A stretch of DNA of 64,000 nucleotides from Benincasa hispida (Eukaryota > Streptophyta > Magnoliopsida > Cucurbitales > Cucurbitaceae), in the NCBI RefSeq assembly GCF_009727055.1, contig NC_052350.1, forward strand, positions 18,660,840 to 18,724,839, given 5' to 3'. The notes beneath the pieces were generated by a model, which searched no databases, was not told where the DNA came from, and saw only the letters and a program-made list of their open reading frames with translations. The position numbers and the translations under genes are program-made. Below, piece by piece: positions 39,030-51,974 of this stretch (position 1 is the stretch's first letter; the number at the start of each line of letters is the position of its first letter).

Positions 39030-39280
39030 TAAATTAATATAAAATTATTTTTTCCATTTAAATTATAAATTTAGACATCGAACTTTGATGTTTGTAACTC
39101 TTTCATCATTGAATTTTAAAAAATGTCTAATAAATTTTTAAACTTTTAATTTTGTATTTAATAGGTCTCTAAATAATTTTTTTTCAATTTGAAATTAATT
39201 GATCTATTGAATGTAAATTTGAGGTTTATGTCTACTAGAAATCTAAATTTTCATTTTTTTATTAAAAAATATGTATAATT
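39030..39280. repeat. Uninterrupted copy of the 37130-37680 dispersed repeat
   Basis: It matches both flanks of the element at 37262-37597 and so acts as a paralogous empty site. It is diverged and non-coding. Confidence 0.5.
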
Positions 39281-39994
39281 TTTTTTTTAAAAAAAAAAGA
39301 GAGAATGAGCACAACATTTCAAATATATAAGCGAAGATGTCCGTGGTTGGGATTTCTTATCCCAATTCCCTTAAAAAGAAGAACTATGCCCATCATTAAT
39401 CAATATTTGTAAAATAGAGAAAAACAAGCATTCCACCATGCGGTAATAAGCAAATTTTGTTGCGATAAAAAGAAGATTAAATTCCATCCCTCAAAATATC
39501 AAAAGGAAAAAAAAAAAACATAAAAAATTAAAGGAACAAAAATCAAATTATATCCCTTTGGTTGATATGTATGTCTATATATATTACACACACTAAATTT
39601 TGAAATGATGTTTATTAAAATTCTAAATTAATAATTATATCAATTTAAAATTGAAGATTTTTTAAATATAAAAAATATTTAAAATTGTTTACATTTTATA
39701 GCAATTGTTATTTATAAGAATTACCTACACTAAATTGGGAATTTTTTTTTAAAATATATTACATACACTAAATTAATTGGGGATTTGTGTAAATGTTTTT
39801 TTAGATTTTTTTTATTTATAAGAATTTCTCTTTAAAATTTTAATTTTTATAAGTGTATTAATCTACATTTTCTTTCAAATTTCTTTAAAAATATTGTACA
39901 AAATTTATAATTGTTTCAATTAAGCTTAGACTTTTTGCTAAGATTATATTTAAAAATGGTTCCTACATCAATTCTTATATATATAAAGACTTGT

Positions 39995-40090
39995 TCAAAT
40001 GTCAAATCAATCTGCATAAAATTCGTACTATTAATCTCAAAATTAGAAGTTCGATTCTTTCACTTCATCGATTATTAAAAAAAATGAAAA
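39995..40090 (+). repeat. SINE-like remnant
   Basis: AAATCAATCTGCATAAAATTC and, 30 bp later, AGAAGTTCGATTCTTTCAC resemble A- and B-box regions of a tRNA-derived SINE. A-rich sequence follows. Confidence 0.4.
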
Positions 40091-40199
40091 AAAATCAACA
40101 ACAATTAGAATTGATGCATAGACTTACTTTTTTTTTTTTTTAAAAAAATACTAATAGTGAATTTAGTTGATTCATTTATAATAAATTGGAATTTTGGAA

Positions 40200-40870
40200 T
40201 GTGGTTCCTCACATAAAACACATCAATGTCCTAGCAAAGAGAGAGACTACAACAAAACAACAAAGAGTAAATCAAGAATAAATAAACAAGGATTGTTAAC
40301 CCAGTTCGGTGATGAACCACTTACGTCTGAGGAGCATAGTGCCCAAGAAAGATAATCCACCGATATATAAAAGTTAAGCAATTACAACTTTCTACTTATA
40401 TGTAAATAACAAAAATTCCAGTGACATACGTAAAGCCCAACTTAACACTTCCACCTAGGCTCTCCTATAAGTGACTCCCTCTCATTCAAACTTAAACTCT
40501 CCATAAATATGTATATATTGGTGTTGTAACACTCAGACTCCCCCTTTGTGCGTGACACTCCCTTTCACTCAATGATATATTTCCTTATGTTTGTGAACTC
40601 CTTCATGTGAGATCTTAGGCTCCCCCTAAGTTTTGAGAACTCCCTTCTCAATGAATAATGTTTTAGGCTCCCCCAAGATTGAACAACCTTAGTTGCTATG
40701 AACTGTTCACGGTAAGAGCAAGTAGAGAACACGCCGTCACAAACAAAGTACAGAACCTTCATCTTAAATTTAATGTAATAAGTTATCGGTTGAACACACT
40801 AAACCGTCTCACAAAATAATATGTACAACAACTCTAGTTTGAGAACTTCTTAGGTTTAAATAGCACATTG
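40200..40870. mobile_element. LTR-like remnant
   Basis: It contains TTAACCCAGTTCGGTGATG and CCACTTACGTCTGAGGAG, words I associate with plant copia-type LTRs, followed by stretches of short gene-like words without a frame (40480-40780). A looser relative lies at 61010-61440. No ends or target duplications could be defined. Confidence 0.35.
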
Positions 40871-41140
40871 GAATGATCGAAATAATCATCTCATGATATC
40901 GACAATCACCAAAAAGGAAAACGTCTCAGAGGAAATATTATGCATAATAATTTAGATAAAGAAAAAGAAATATTAAAAGAAATATTATGTAGAATGATTT
41001 TAGATAAGAAAATCAACCAATATATTTAGTCAATGTCACATTTGTAAGTAATATTTGTAACCAAAATTGTAAGAGTTTAATAGATAAAATTAAAGGGGGT
41101 GATATAGACCTATATTCAAAATTAAAATGCACTCACGCTG

Positions 41141-43405
41141 ATGGCAGCAAATAAAACCCCGGTCGCTTCTTCTTCTTCCTTTTCAGCCACGTCACCGAAT
41201 GCAACTGCTCGAGCATTTGCGTTGCTTTCATTCCAATGGCAGAGTTGCAGAGCTGAGGCCCTCTCCGTCGCTGCACATTTTCGTTTCATATTCTTCGCTT
41301 ATCTGCAATATCTATCTCGATTCCTCGCACTCTGTTCTGCATTCAGGTGAAAGCGCTCTCCGAAAGGCTTCATTTCACTACTTTGTGCTTTCTACTTGTT
41401 TCTTCTTCCTCACGGTTTCTTCTTTTGGTGCTCCATGAATAGCGTATGAGAATCGACTTATTTGAGAAGTTTCGTGCATTTAGCAGACGATAACTGGACT
41501 TCCTCTTTGACTTTGGATGTTTTGAACTTCTAGTTAATGTTGTAGATTGCTTCATTGTTAATCTTTGCTTCTTTGTTCATGGCGTCGGAGAGAAACACTT
41601 GGATTAGCGGACGTATTTAAGTGTGAACATCGCGAGCATTTTGAACATTTTTGGCTGTTCAGGAAAACTGTTTGAAAAGGGAGAATGAAAAGAAAACAGA
41701 GGGAAAAGCAGGAACGGATGATTTCTTACTGAAAGAGTAGCTTAAATAAACTCAATATTTCGAAAATCAAATTTCATGTGGTTTACAGTTTATGCGTTTA
41801 TATTTGATGTTCTTCATAGCTTTATCCAATCCACCATAGGCTTTTGCTTTCGGTTTTTCCATTAACTCTCTGATTGTCTTATAGAAAATAATTTTTTCAG
41901 TTCTGAGCATTTATTGACAACAGTTTTCTTAACTATACGATCGTAGGAGACAGAAACTTACAATTTGTGTTACCGATTAATTTGTAGTTTTTAATTGATT
42001 TATTGGTTATATGATGGTAAATCTGATGTTATCTGATAGCATTACTTATCTATTTCCATTTTAGTAGATGATATTTGATTTGACGAACAAAATGATCCAT
42101 TGGTCGTCAAATATTTGATTCTTCATTTAACGCCTTCGTGTGAATTCAAATAACGTCACATGCCAATCCAAAACCGGACTTACTATTACTCTTTTTCAGT
42201 GTCAATGTGATTTCAGGGTCATGAATGCCGGAGATATTCCTTTTGATGTTTTATCCCGGTTGCCAACGAAGAGTCTTCTTGACATGAGATTCGTTTCTAA
42301 AGAGTGGCATCAACTTATTTCAGACCGATTATTTGTACAGGCTCAGTTACAGAAGACTGGATTGACATTATCAGGTTTCATCTTCCAGGAAAAATACCAG
42401 AAATGCCTTGACGATATAAAAACATTCAGCTATATGCCAGTAAATGCAGAATCTAAGGTACAGAAAATGGTCTTTGGTTTCCTGCCTGAGGATGTTGTTA
42501 TTTTGGCATCCTGTAATGGCTTGGTTTGTTGTAGAAGTTGCTTCCCTAAACGAAACCCTACAACAATCTACGTCTGCAATCCTTTGTTTAAGAAATGGGT
42601 GAGTTTTGAAGTGGCTCAGTTGGACAGGTTCAGCAACTTTGCTCTAGTATTTGATCCCATACTGGACCCTGTAAACACTTCAACGAATTTCAAAATAGTT
42701 AGAATTCAGCAGTTGGAGAATGAGCAAGAGAAAATGTACTACACATTTGAAATATACTCTTCAGAAACAGGAACCTGGAAGAAAGCAAATGAAATTTGCC
42801 ATTCAAATGGCAATTTGCTCAAGAACAAAGGCATTTATGCTAAAGGGTTCTTACATTGGCTTACTGATACGGATCAAATCCTTGCATTTGATACAGAGAA
42901 AGAACTCTCTCTGTTGATTTCATCTCCAATTCCTGGCCTGGAATTTTTCATCAACGTCCCTGGAACCTGCATTGGAGAATCTAAGGGCTTACTGCATTTC
43001 ATCATGATCTGTGAAGATGGAATTATTGTATGGCGTCTGGACGACTATTTTGAGACAAAATGGACGCACAAACATTCAAAACAGCTCCAAGTGATTGAGG
43101 AAGAGAATCCAAAGATGTTTTTCAAGTTATACAAGAACATACAACAGAAACAGATTGCAGGTATGGATCCATGGATGGATCCCTTGGCATTTAAAGATGA
43201 GGTTTTATTGATGAGGGTGTATTCAACCATCTATTTCTACCACATCGAAACAGGTAAGGTGGTGGAAGTCTGTAACGTTAGCAGTTTGGGTCCAAACCCC
43301 TATGTCGATCCTTCAGCGATTCCTTATTCGTCGAGCTTGGTTCCATTGAACATTTCCCTCTCACAACCTGATTCAAACAGCCACTTAAACCCTAGCGAGA
43401 ACTAG
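41141..43405 (+). CDS. F-box protein with F-box-associated domain
   Basis: The main coding exon is 42217-43405, and the likely start ATG at 42221 gives 394 aa. Residues 5-45 form an F-box (IPFDVLSRLPTKSLLDMRFV, then SKEWHQLISD), which binds SKP1 in an SCF ubiquitin ligase. The remainder resembles the F-box-associated (FBA) type fold (ASCNGLVCC, YVCNPLFKKW, FEIYSSETGTWKK, LHWLTDTDQILAFDTE), presumed to recognise an unknown substrate. By memory it resembles At5g49610-type proteins. Upstream, 41141-41346 is a GC-richer exon-like segment with a donor CAG/GTGAAAG, and an acceptor TTTCAG lies at 42211-42216. Joining them keeps a 68-codon frame open into the F-box frame, giving an alternative 464-aa protein; otherwise the upstream exon is 5' UTR. 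An unspliced in-frame start at 42140 also exists but is less likely. Confidence 0.85.
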
Positions 43406-46400
43406 TAATTCTCTGATGTTTTCCCTTTTGGAGGACTATCTATCTAGTCTCTGATTTTGTAAATGGTTTTGATAGGGGACATAGTACATAGCAAATGAGC
43501 TTTTCACTCTTTTGATTGGAATACAATGGGGTAGAATTTTGATATTATAGATAAAGTTTAGGTTATAAACCACCTTTTATTGTTATGGCAGCTATGGGGC
43601 TTGAACTATCTAGCATGTTATTTCCCTTCTATCTTGGGAAGTTATATGAACTATTATGACCTTACTTGAACATACTTGAACAGGATCTGTTCTATAGATT
43701 GCGATTGTGTCCGAGTTCCAAGGAAAGTTATATGAACTATTCATAGGATGAATATACTGTTTACATGACCTTTATTTTCGGAATATCCAAAACCATCCAT
43801 TCAACCTTTCCTTATTTTGTCATTCACTGAAAAAATTATTGATATCTACTAAACAATCATCGTTTTTGTGTAGTTCTGCCAGTACTGTAGGCTTTCGAAT
43901 GACTACATCTTGATTCCTTTCTCTGCACAAGCTCAGAATTTCTTCTGAAGAGCCAAAGTTTTAGCATGGAATGAGCCTTGAGGTATGCCTGATTCCTTCA
44001 TATTTACTACATTTTTGTTCCAATTGGTAAGCGGAATTGAAAGTTGATTACTATTGTTGGTGGAGTAATTATATGTGTTTGGGAATTTCTTGTGTCTTTG
44101 TGAATATGTTTATAAGGAAGGTGGTGGAAAATGGATTGTTACATTAGAAGATTTCCCAATTGCCCTTTTAATAATGCATTTAACTTTATTTTATGTGGTT
44201 GGTCATTTCAGTTGCTTATAAACTCATGAAGGATTTCTTTTTACTGTTTTTGTTTTTCCCAAGATGAGTGAGACGACATGCTTCAGAATGAAAAGTTTTA
44301 ATTTATCTTCATGAGGTAACATTCTCAACTCTGTTTCCTTTTACCTATCCACCTCCCGAATTTATATCTTCCTCTCTCTATTAAATTTCGATTCAATATA
44401 TTCTTTAGAGATTTCGATTAAATTTCGATTCAATATCTTCATGAGGTAACATTCTATTGAACTTCGATTCAACATATTCTTTAGAGATTTCTTATTTTTC
44501 CCCCCAAGAAAATGAAATGCTATCCCCCCGACCTAAGAAGATACTGATTCCGTTTTTCTTCCATACTTTCGAATGCGAAATCAGGTAGTGTGGATTAAAA
44601 TTTTCCAATCGGTTTCTCATTTCGAATTCCGTCATGGTTAAGGGTGTGTTTCTGTTAATTTTCGATTATTTAATTTTGAAAATAACTTTTGGAAAAATTA
44701 ACATCAACTTTTAGAAAAAGTGATTCATGAGTATTTACTGTTTAATGTTAATTTTTCCCTAATTTGTATAATTTACCATATTACTAAATAAGTTAATCTC
44801 TTGCTCGTTCAGATAAAAATGTTCTGAAAATTTAGCCATCTCTAAATCTTAAGGGTATATATTGGGATTATAATTAGAATGGACGAAATTGGCAAAGATA
44901 CTTCAAAGCTTTATGTTCTTTTTGTTGATTCCTTCATTCTCAAATAAATAAAAGGTCTATTTGATTTTTAAAATCATTACATGGTTAATATCTCAACATT
45001 TACATAAATAATTACATACTAATCTTATTATTTAATAAGTTGTAGTAGGGGCAAAAGTCGATTTGGCTTTTGTAGTTTTGGGGTCAATTAAAAACTAAAT
45101 CGAATTGATCGATTTTATAAAAAAGGTAACCAAACAGATATCCTATTAGGAACAAAATCAATGAATTATTTTTTTTGTTCAGTTCAATTTATTGTTTGGT
45201 TTTGGGCATTTTCTTATTTCTCTCTCTTTTGTTTTGAATTAGGCCTTTTTTTTTTTTTTTTTTTTTTTTTCCATATTGAAATTGGACCTATTTCGTTCTT
45301 TTTCTTATATTTATATATTTAAAATTGGTCATTTTTATTTCTTTTATTGTCATTTTTCTAAATAACATACATACATACCCATAATAATTAAAATACGAAA
45401 AGAGTCTTAGGGTTAGAGTTTATTTTTAAGACTATATTTTTATATCCTTAGTTTGAGTAGGTTTTTTATTGATTTTTTTCTACCAAAGATAGATTTGAGC
45501 CAGTATTTTTTTGTTTTTCTCCAAATGCAAACAAAGATGTTCAATATTTATACTAAAAAAAGCGAACCGAACAAGTGAATTGACTTGGTTCAATTTTTCA
45601 ATTTTTTGTTGCACTCAAGTCGTAGGTTTGGATCATTTTTTAAATAATACAAATATAATTTTCTCAAGACGTAGAGTTATTCAAATTTCTCTTTTTAATA
45701 CATAGTATATATTTCATGTTTCTCATCCAAAATACATACTATACTTAATTCATTTGAATTTTATTTTATCATGCACAAATTATGATTCGACAATTAATTG
45801 GGATGCCAACATACTTCGACTAATATTACTAGCAAGTGTGTGGAAGTATCTTTTTATTTATTTTTTATTCCGTCACTGAATGTTTTGACTATAAACAATA
45901 GCCGTTGGGCACATTTTTCATTAGAGTTTAGACTTTATGGGAGGTTGAGATCACGATCCCAATTTATATCCAATTCCAAAAGAGAGAAATTTTAGTTACA
46001 CCTAATCTGCACCTATTATCCCATCTTCAAACGTATGAAAATTTTAATTGATGGTTGACTGTTTGGCCAATTGCATCCACCTCTGAACTTTGCTCCAATC
46101 TCAAAAATATTGATGAGAATCTTTCGGCACTTGAATTTTTTTCTTTGATTATTTTATTTTATATGATCTCACACTTCGATCTTCCATTATTGCTTCTTCA
46201 TTATTATTTAATAAACTTTACTTCTCTCATAAACTCCTCCAAGACTTCACTAATTTATCTTTCTAAGGTCTCTCCTCTCTGGAGATAACTTAGGTATAGC
46301 AAAAAGTTATATTGAGCTTACTTGGTCAAAATTTTTCTTATGTCTTTTTTGGAGGTTTAAATGCTCCTATCTTTATTGAACTCTAAAAATAAAGTATAAA

Positions 46401-46800
46401 AAAGTTAATTAAATTTAGAAAGTAGATTTTGATGAACTTTCAAAATTAAGAATTACTCTTTAATTTAGATGGATAAAGAACTTTCATATTCATCCATAAG
46501 AGTTACAATTAAAGTCTCGTTAGAATTAAAATTACCGATTATCTTTGTACCAACCAATAAATCACATACAATTCTACCAATAAAATACTCCATACTATGG
46601 TAAAGAAAGTGCCTCAAAGTTAACGGATGAAAAGTAGTTGCAACTAATAAAGTAAAAAGCCACTAAATTAAAAAGGATTAAAAAAAACTCTAAATAACTT
46701 GACAACGAATTATAAGTAACTAAAACACTTAGAAAAACTAATGTATGCAAAAGAATAATCTTACCGATTCATCTACCTAACAACAATATATAAAATAGAG
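43406..46800. other. Intergenic region downstream of the F-box gene
   Basis: 43406-43600 probably contains the 3' UTR. 44300-44480 has a short tandem duplication of TTCATGAGGTAACATTCT and ATTTCGATTCAATAT words. A T-run lies at 45247-45270. The rest is AT-rich without genes that I can recognise. Confidence 0.45.
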
Positions 46801-46819
46801 TGAATTATCCTTGAAATTT

Positions 46820-46931
46820 CATTAACTAACTCAATTGACATGAACTTGCATTATCAATCTCAAAATCTAAGATTGATCACTTACCCCATAAATTTGTTGA
46901 TAACTTTTCTCGTGTTTGTTGTAGCCCCATG

Positions 46932-46971
<40 letters not shown>
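46820..46971 (+). repeat. SINE-like remnant with 38-base A-tail
   Basis: AACTCAATTGACATGAACTTG and AATCTAAGATTGATCACTTACC correspond in layout to A- and B-box regions. About 60 bp later the sequence ends in a run of 38 A (46934-46971), as expected of a retroposed element. Confidence 0.45.
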
Positions 46972-46973
<2 letters not shown>

Positions 46974-47505
46974 TAATTGAGATTAGGGGCTATGAGTGTG
47001 TCGGTGGGGGATGAAATGGACAAATTTTGAGTGGTAGATAGAAGTAGAAATTAGAAGGGTATTATAATTGAAGTGATTTCCATTTGGAGGCACATGTTCA
47101 GCCCTAAAAGTGAAGGCCTCTGTCCCCTCGCTGCCCCCCGATGCCTCTCCTGGGATTCCTTCCTAAATTTTGGTAGAAGTAATAAGTATTTAAATTTTAG
47201 ATGGTAACGATTTAGTTCTTGGATAAGTAATTATTTACTCAATGTACTTTAAAATTTATAACAATTTTATCTTTATTTTGAAAAAGGTCTTCAAAATTAA
47301 GTGTCAACTTTGTTATATATAATGACTTAATCTTTAGAGTTTATAAAAAAAAATTGTTTTTCGCTCAGTTTATTGTTGATCTACATATGTACAAAATTCC
47401 ATTAAGTTTTGATAATATTTTTCATGATAAAAACTAAATTGTAACAAATTGGAAAGTACGTATATTAAATTGTTACTTTTCAAAATTCGAGCACTATATT
47501 GTTAT

Positions 47506-48365
47506 TGTTCGCACGAGGTTTCCGGAGAAACGTGTTTCGTGGAGTTCTTGAGTTGGTGTTGATGTTGGAGTTGATTTGATGTGATGTGGTTTGATCTCTA
47601 ATATTTGATCATCCGATTCTCTCTCAGTTGGATGAATATGCTTTGACTTGGAGAAGGAAAGCACCGAACGTTCTTGAAGTAGAAGTCTTGGAAGCTTGAA
47701 GTAGAAGTCTTCTTAGAAGAGTATTTGTGTCTTCAAAGGTCTTCTGCCTTATAAGAGTGTAAGTTTGAAGTAGAAGTCTTGGAAGAGTATTTGTGTCTTC
47801 AAAATCTTCTGCCTTATAGGAGTGCAGCTTCAAGAGTTTTGGAAGCTTGAAGTAGAAATCTTGGAAGAGTATTTGTATCTTCAAAGGTCTAAGCTGACTT
47901 GAAAGCTTGAAATAGAAGTCTATTTGTATCTTCAAAGGTCTGCCTTATAGGAGTGCAACTTCAGGAGTCTTGGGAGTCGAATTCTCTCTGGGTCTTCTGA
48001 GTGTAGAAAATGTTGCCCTTACAAATAAAGAGAACTTCTCTATTTATAGAGTTCTCATGTGGGTTTTGTGGGCTTGGTTGGTTCATGAGCCTGACCCTTG
48101 AGCCCAATTAATTGGTTTTGGGCATGATCTGGAATTTAGGTCCAATTCAACATTTTTTGTAGTTTGGACTTTAAGCCCAAATAGTAATATCAAATTAGAC
48201 CAATTTAATCTCATTGATTCATCCGCGTGACGTCATCGAAACTTGTCACAATTCGAGACATGTGCCAACTTCTAATTGGACCCAAAGTCAATGATTTAGA
48301 AATTCGTCGATAATTTAGCAAACGACGTGGTGACTTGTGATTAGTCCAAAATTTCTCGTTCAACA
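47506..48365 (+). mobile_element. Solo LTR with target-site duplication
   Basis: The segment is 860 bp, starts TGTTCGCACGAGG and ends CTCGTTCAACA (TG...CA). It is flanked by GTTAT (47501-47505) and GTTAC (48366-48370), a 5-bp duplication with one mismatch. No internal region or second LTR is present. A TATA-like CTATTTATAGAG lies at about 48031-48042. A related insertion lies at 22850-23625. The superfamily is not determined. Confidence 0.8.
47640..47965 (+). repeat. Minisatellite inside the solo LTR
   Basis: Imperfect repeats of GAAGCTTGAAGTAGAAGTC, TTGGAAGAGTATTTGTGTC and TTCAAAGGTCTTCTGCCTTA occur four to five times. They are not visible in the related copy at 23.1-23.6 kb, so they expanded in this copy or its lineage. 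Confidence 0.8.
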
Positions 48366-48517
48366 GTTACGTATTTGAAAGTCGTAGTGACTAAATTGTT
48401 AGTTTCATTAAAGTTTAGTGATTAAAAGTGATATTTAACCAAATTCATTTCCATGTATTTTGGTCTTCAATAGAGCTATTAAGGCATGTATGGAAATGAT
48501 TCTGAAATGGTTAAAAT

Positions 48518-49131
48518 TAAAGATGTCCATGGGCGGGGTGGGGTTGGAGACAGCTTCTTCACTCCCCATTTCATTCCTTGTTCCCGTCAAATTCCTTACG
48601 GGAATTGGGGCTTGGATTCCACATAAAATTCGCGGAGATTGAGTTCTTTGTGGAGAATTTTTTTCCGTTGATTTTTTTTATATAAAAAAATTAATTAACG
48701 TAAATCATTATTATGGAAAAGTTTTAATCAAATGATTAACTTTTATATTATCAGTTTCGCATGGGCAATTAGAATTTAAAGCTCAGATTTTTCAAGTTGA
48801 AGAAAATAGTTATCTATCTAATTATTCACATATATAATCTAAATTTATTAGAATTCAAACATATATTTTTTTTAAAACGCAAATTCAAACATATTCATTA
48901 TTTTGACCATTAAACAATAATCTTGAAAGTTAAATATAATATTTATATAATAAAAATAAATAACATAACATCAAGTTATTATAATAAATAATAAATACTA
49001 AATATAATAATAAATCTTGACGGGCAGGGACAGAGAACGGGGCGGCGGCTCCCCATCCCTGTCCCCATTTAATTTGTGAATAATTTTTTCCCCATTCTTT
49101 CCCCCATTCCTCTCCTAAATGGATATCTCTA
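48518..49131. mobile_element. Non-autonomous hAT-type DNA transposon
   Basis: The element is 614 bp. Terminal inverted repeats are TAAAGATGTCCAT (48518-48530) and, at the right end read inward, TAGAGATATCCAT (49131-49119), 11 of 13 identical. It is flanked on both sides by the identical 8-bp sequence GTTAAAAT (48510-48517 and 49132-49139). An 8-bp duplication and a TAGAG-type end fit the hAT superfamily. GC-rich blocks sit just inside each end (GGGCGGGGTGGGG; GGCGGCGGCTCCCC), and the core is AT-rich. No transposase frame is present. Confidence 0.85.
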
Positions 49132-50077
49132 GTTAAAATTACTATGAAACATATTTTAATTATTCAAAAATAAATTTGATGGTATAAAAACTACATTTAA
49201 AAATGTAAAATTTAATATTAAATTAATTTTTAATGACTAAAAATATGTTTTAGAGTGATTTTAGATGGTTTTAAAATTACTTTTAAACACAGCCTCAATC
49301 TAAAAATTCTCTGCAGAAATAATGCGACCATAGGTTTCCTTTTTCAGTATGTGCTTCTTCTTTGCTTCACATTAGCATTGTGATTCTACTTTTTAAAAGG
49401 TTTCAATTAAGTCTATTATGTTTTAAAATTTAAGAATAGAAAATGGTAAAAAAATCATACTTTATTAATTGTAAATATATCTTCAAACTTTCGATTATAA
49501 AAATTGAATCCTCAAATTTATATAAATATTAAAATTAAACTTTCAAACTTTAAAATTAATTTCGATATTTAACAAACGTAATATATTCATTATCTGACAC
49601 CCTTCCCAGATAAATTAAACCCTCCCTATTTAATTAATCGCATCAATTTAATACAGTAGCTCTAACTTTATTCATCGATGTTTTTTTTTAATTTTATTTT
49701 TTAAATGGGAAAAGGGTGTCAATTATCGAATGTGTTTGATATGAATATCTTATTTGAATTCTATTAGAATATGCTTACGTCTTGTTTAAGTCTCCAGTAT
49801 AAAAATTTGTCCAAGAGTTTTGAACAAAATTGTCTTTTGCTTGTACTGAAAATTTAGGTCTTTGTTTGCTTCTTTTATCCTTGAATTTGTCGTGTATTAA
49901 ACTATTTGTGACAAAATTATTAGAAATATTTGTAAATATAGTAAAATATTATTGATGGTCTATCATTTGTCTATTATTGATAGACAATAGCATGTTACTT
50001 TATTTATAAATAAGTTGACTTATTTTTCTATATTTGAAAACAACCTTAAACTTTAACAATAAATCTCGATTTAAATA

Positions 50078-50385
50078 CTATTTTGGATCATATACTTTCA
50101 ATTCTAATTTATTTTGGTCTTTGTACTCTTAACTTTAGTTCATTTTGATCCGTGTACTCTAAAAAAGTGACCATTTTGGTCTCATCATTCTCATTTATAT
50201 TTCAATTTTAAGAGGTCAAAATAGTCATTTCTTGAAAGAAAATGAACCCGAGTTAAAGCATAAGGATCAAATGAACATTTTGAAAGTTGAGAGACCAAAA
50301 TGAACCCAAATTAAAATTATAGGGATCAAAATGAACATTGTAAAAGTACCATGACTAAAATGGATAAAATCTAAAGTTTCAATTT
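50078..50385. mobile_element. Fold-back (MITE-like) element
   Basis: The left half (TTTTGGTCTTTGTACTC, TTCATTTTGATCC, CCATTTTGGTCTC) is an imperfect reverse complement of the right half (GAGACCAAAATGAACCC, GGATCAAAATGAACA). It is non-coding and would fold into a long hairpin. Confidence 0.6.
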
Positions 50386-51240
50386 CATCGTTATAGAAAC
50401 GTAAGGTTAAACATGTATTGTAATTTTTTTTATGTCTGTTCAAATATGAATTTGACTAAATTTGCTCACTAATTTTTCTTGGAGTTTCATTAATTCCATA
50501 AGAAACTTACATTTTGTATTGTAGCCTTTATCCCAGTCTAAGTAAATATTGCAACACTAATGAAAATTTGAAATTCGATAAAATTGAAAGGTTAGGATAA
50601 GAATTTATACTTTCCAAGTTCAAATTAAAAAAATTAAAAATGTCAAAAATATAAAAAATATCATTTTGGTTTGATATTTATTCAATTTCAATCACTGTAA
50701 TTTTAAATGTTGAATTATAATTCTTGTATTTTTAATAATTTTAGTCATTATTATTAGTTTATTGATTTCTTCAAAATATTTTACTATTTATTCACCATAA
50801 ATTTTGAAAAAAAAAAATCCCACATTCGATGAAAATTATTGTTCGATCTGAATCAATTTTGATAAAATTTGACTTTGAGAGATCAAATTTAAGATTTATT
50901 AAATATATATGAAAAAAAAAAATTGAACTTTAAAAATACATGGATTAAATTCCAAAATACATGTACCATCCCCATATTTTAACCTGGATAGTTTAAAAAT
51001 ATGATATATTTATTCTAATTTATTAATTAAGAAAGTGAAAAAGTCTATAATATCCTATCATTTTAGTCTGAAATTTTTTAAAGCAAAAACTGGATTTTGA
51101 AACTACATTCCATTTATATATATATATATCTTTTTAATAAATGAAACCACATTCTAGTACTACAACATGTGTACTTACATGAAACCTCTCATACCTTTGG
51201 TAAACAATTTTATCTTTTTATTTTTATTTTTCGTTTTTTA

Positions 51241-51556
51241 ATAAGACAAATTGTAAAAACCAACCGTAAAGTATGGTGTTAGCTGTAATTACACTATCAA
51301 ATTTTCTATTGTAAAAATTGGACCCTTAGACTTTTACAAGTGTTAAAATTGGACCCTCGAACTTATAATAATTGTAGAAATTGAACCCACGATTGATAAA
51401 ATTCAACCCTCAAACTTATATAATTGTATCAAGGTCCAATTTAACCTAATCTTAACATTAATATAAGTTTGAGGTTTTAATTTTTAAAAGTAAAAGTTTA
51501 AGAGTGTAATTGTAACTACGGTCATATTTAAAACGTGGTTTTTGTTATTTGTCCCT
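51241..51556. mobile_element. Fold-back (MITE-like) element, copy 2 of the 37262 family
   Basis: It shares the series AATTGGACCCTTAGACTTTT, GACCCTCGAACTTATAATA and ATTGTAGAAATTGAACCCA with 37262-37597 and has the same inverted ends (left TTGTAAAAACCAACC, right GGTTTTTGTTATTTG). Confidence 0.6.
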
Positions 51557-51974
51557 TTTATTTTCTATAACCTAAAATAAACTACACCGTTTATTCTACG
51601 TGAAATTGTTATTTGTCTACGTGAAATTGTTGCTTAAAAAAAAGGAATAAACTAGAATGAGCATAGGATTACAAACGTAGATTTTGGTGCAATTAATTTT
51701 CACCGTTTGGCATTTTCTTCTGTACTACGCTGCTCGTTTCTTGGAAATTTTGATTTCTTCCTTTCAAACTACGGCGTTTATTATATTTATTGGGGCTTTC
51801 TTTTCAATCTCAATTATTTTTGTTCCTTTTTTTTAAAGAAAAATATCCCCACTCATTGATGATTAGATTCAACGATTTTAACTCACATTTTGTGTCTTAC
51901 TATATTCTTAAAAATTGGAGCCTTAAATCACAAAAAAAAAAAAAAAAAAAACTACTTTTACGACTTAGTCAGGT

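Larger units (their letters stand above)
35850..41100. other. Intergenic region between formin and F-box gene
   Basis: 35850-36300 should hold the formin 3' UTR. The rest is AT-rich and consists largely of repeat remnants, listed separately (36866-36945, 37130-37680, 39030-39280, 39995-40090, 40200-40870). A poly-A tract of 28 bases at 38853-38880 followed by a GAAA microsatellite (38882-38906) marks a possible retroposed tail. I see no further gene. Confidence 0.5.
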
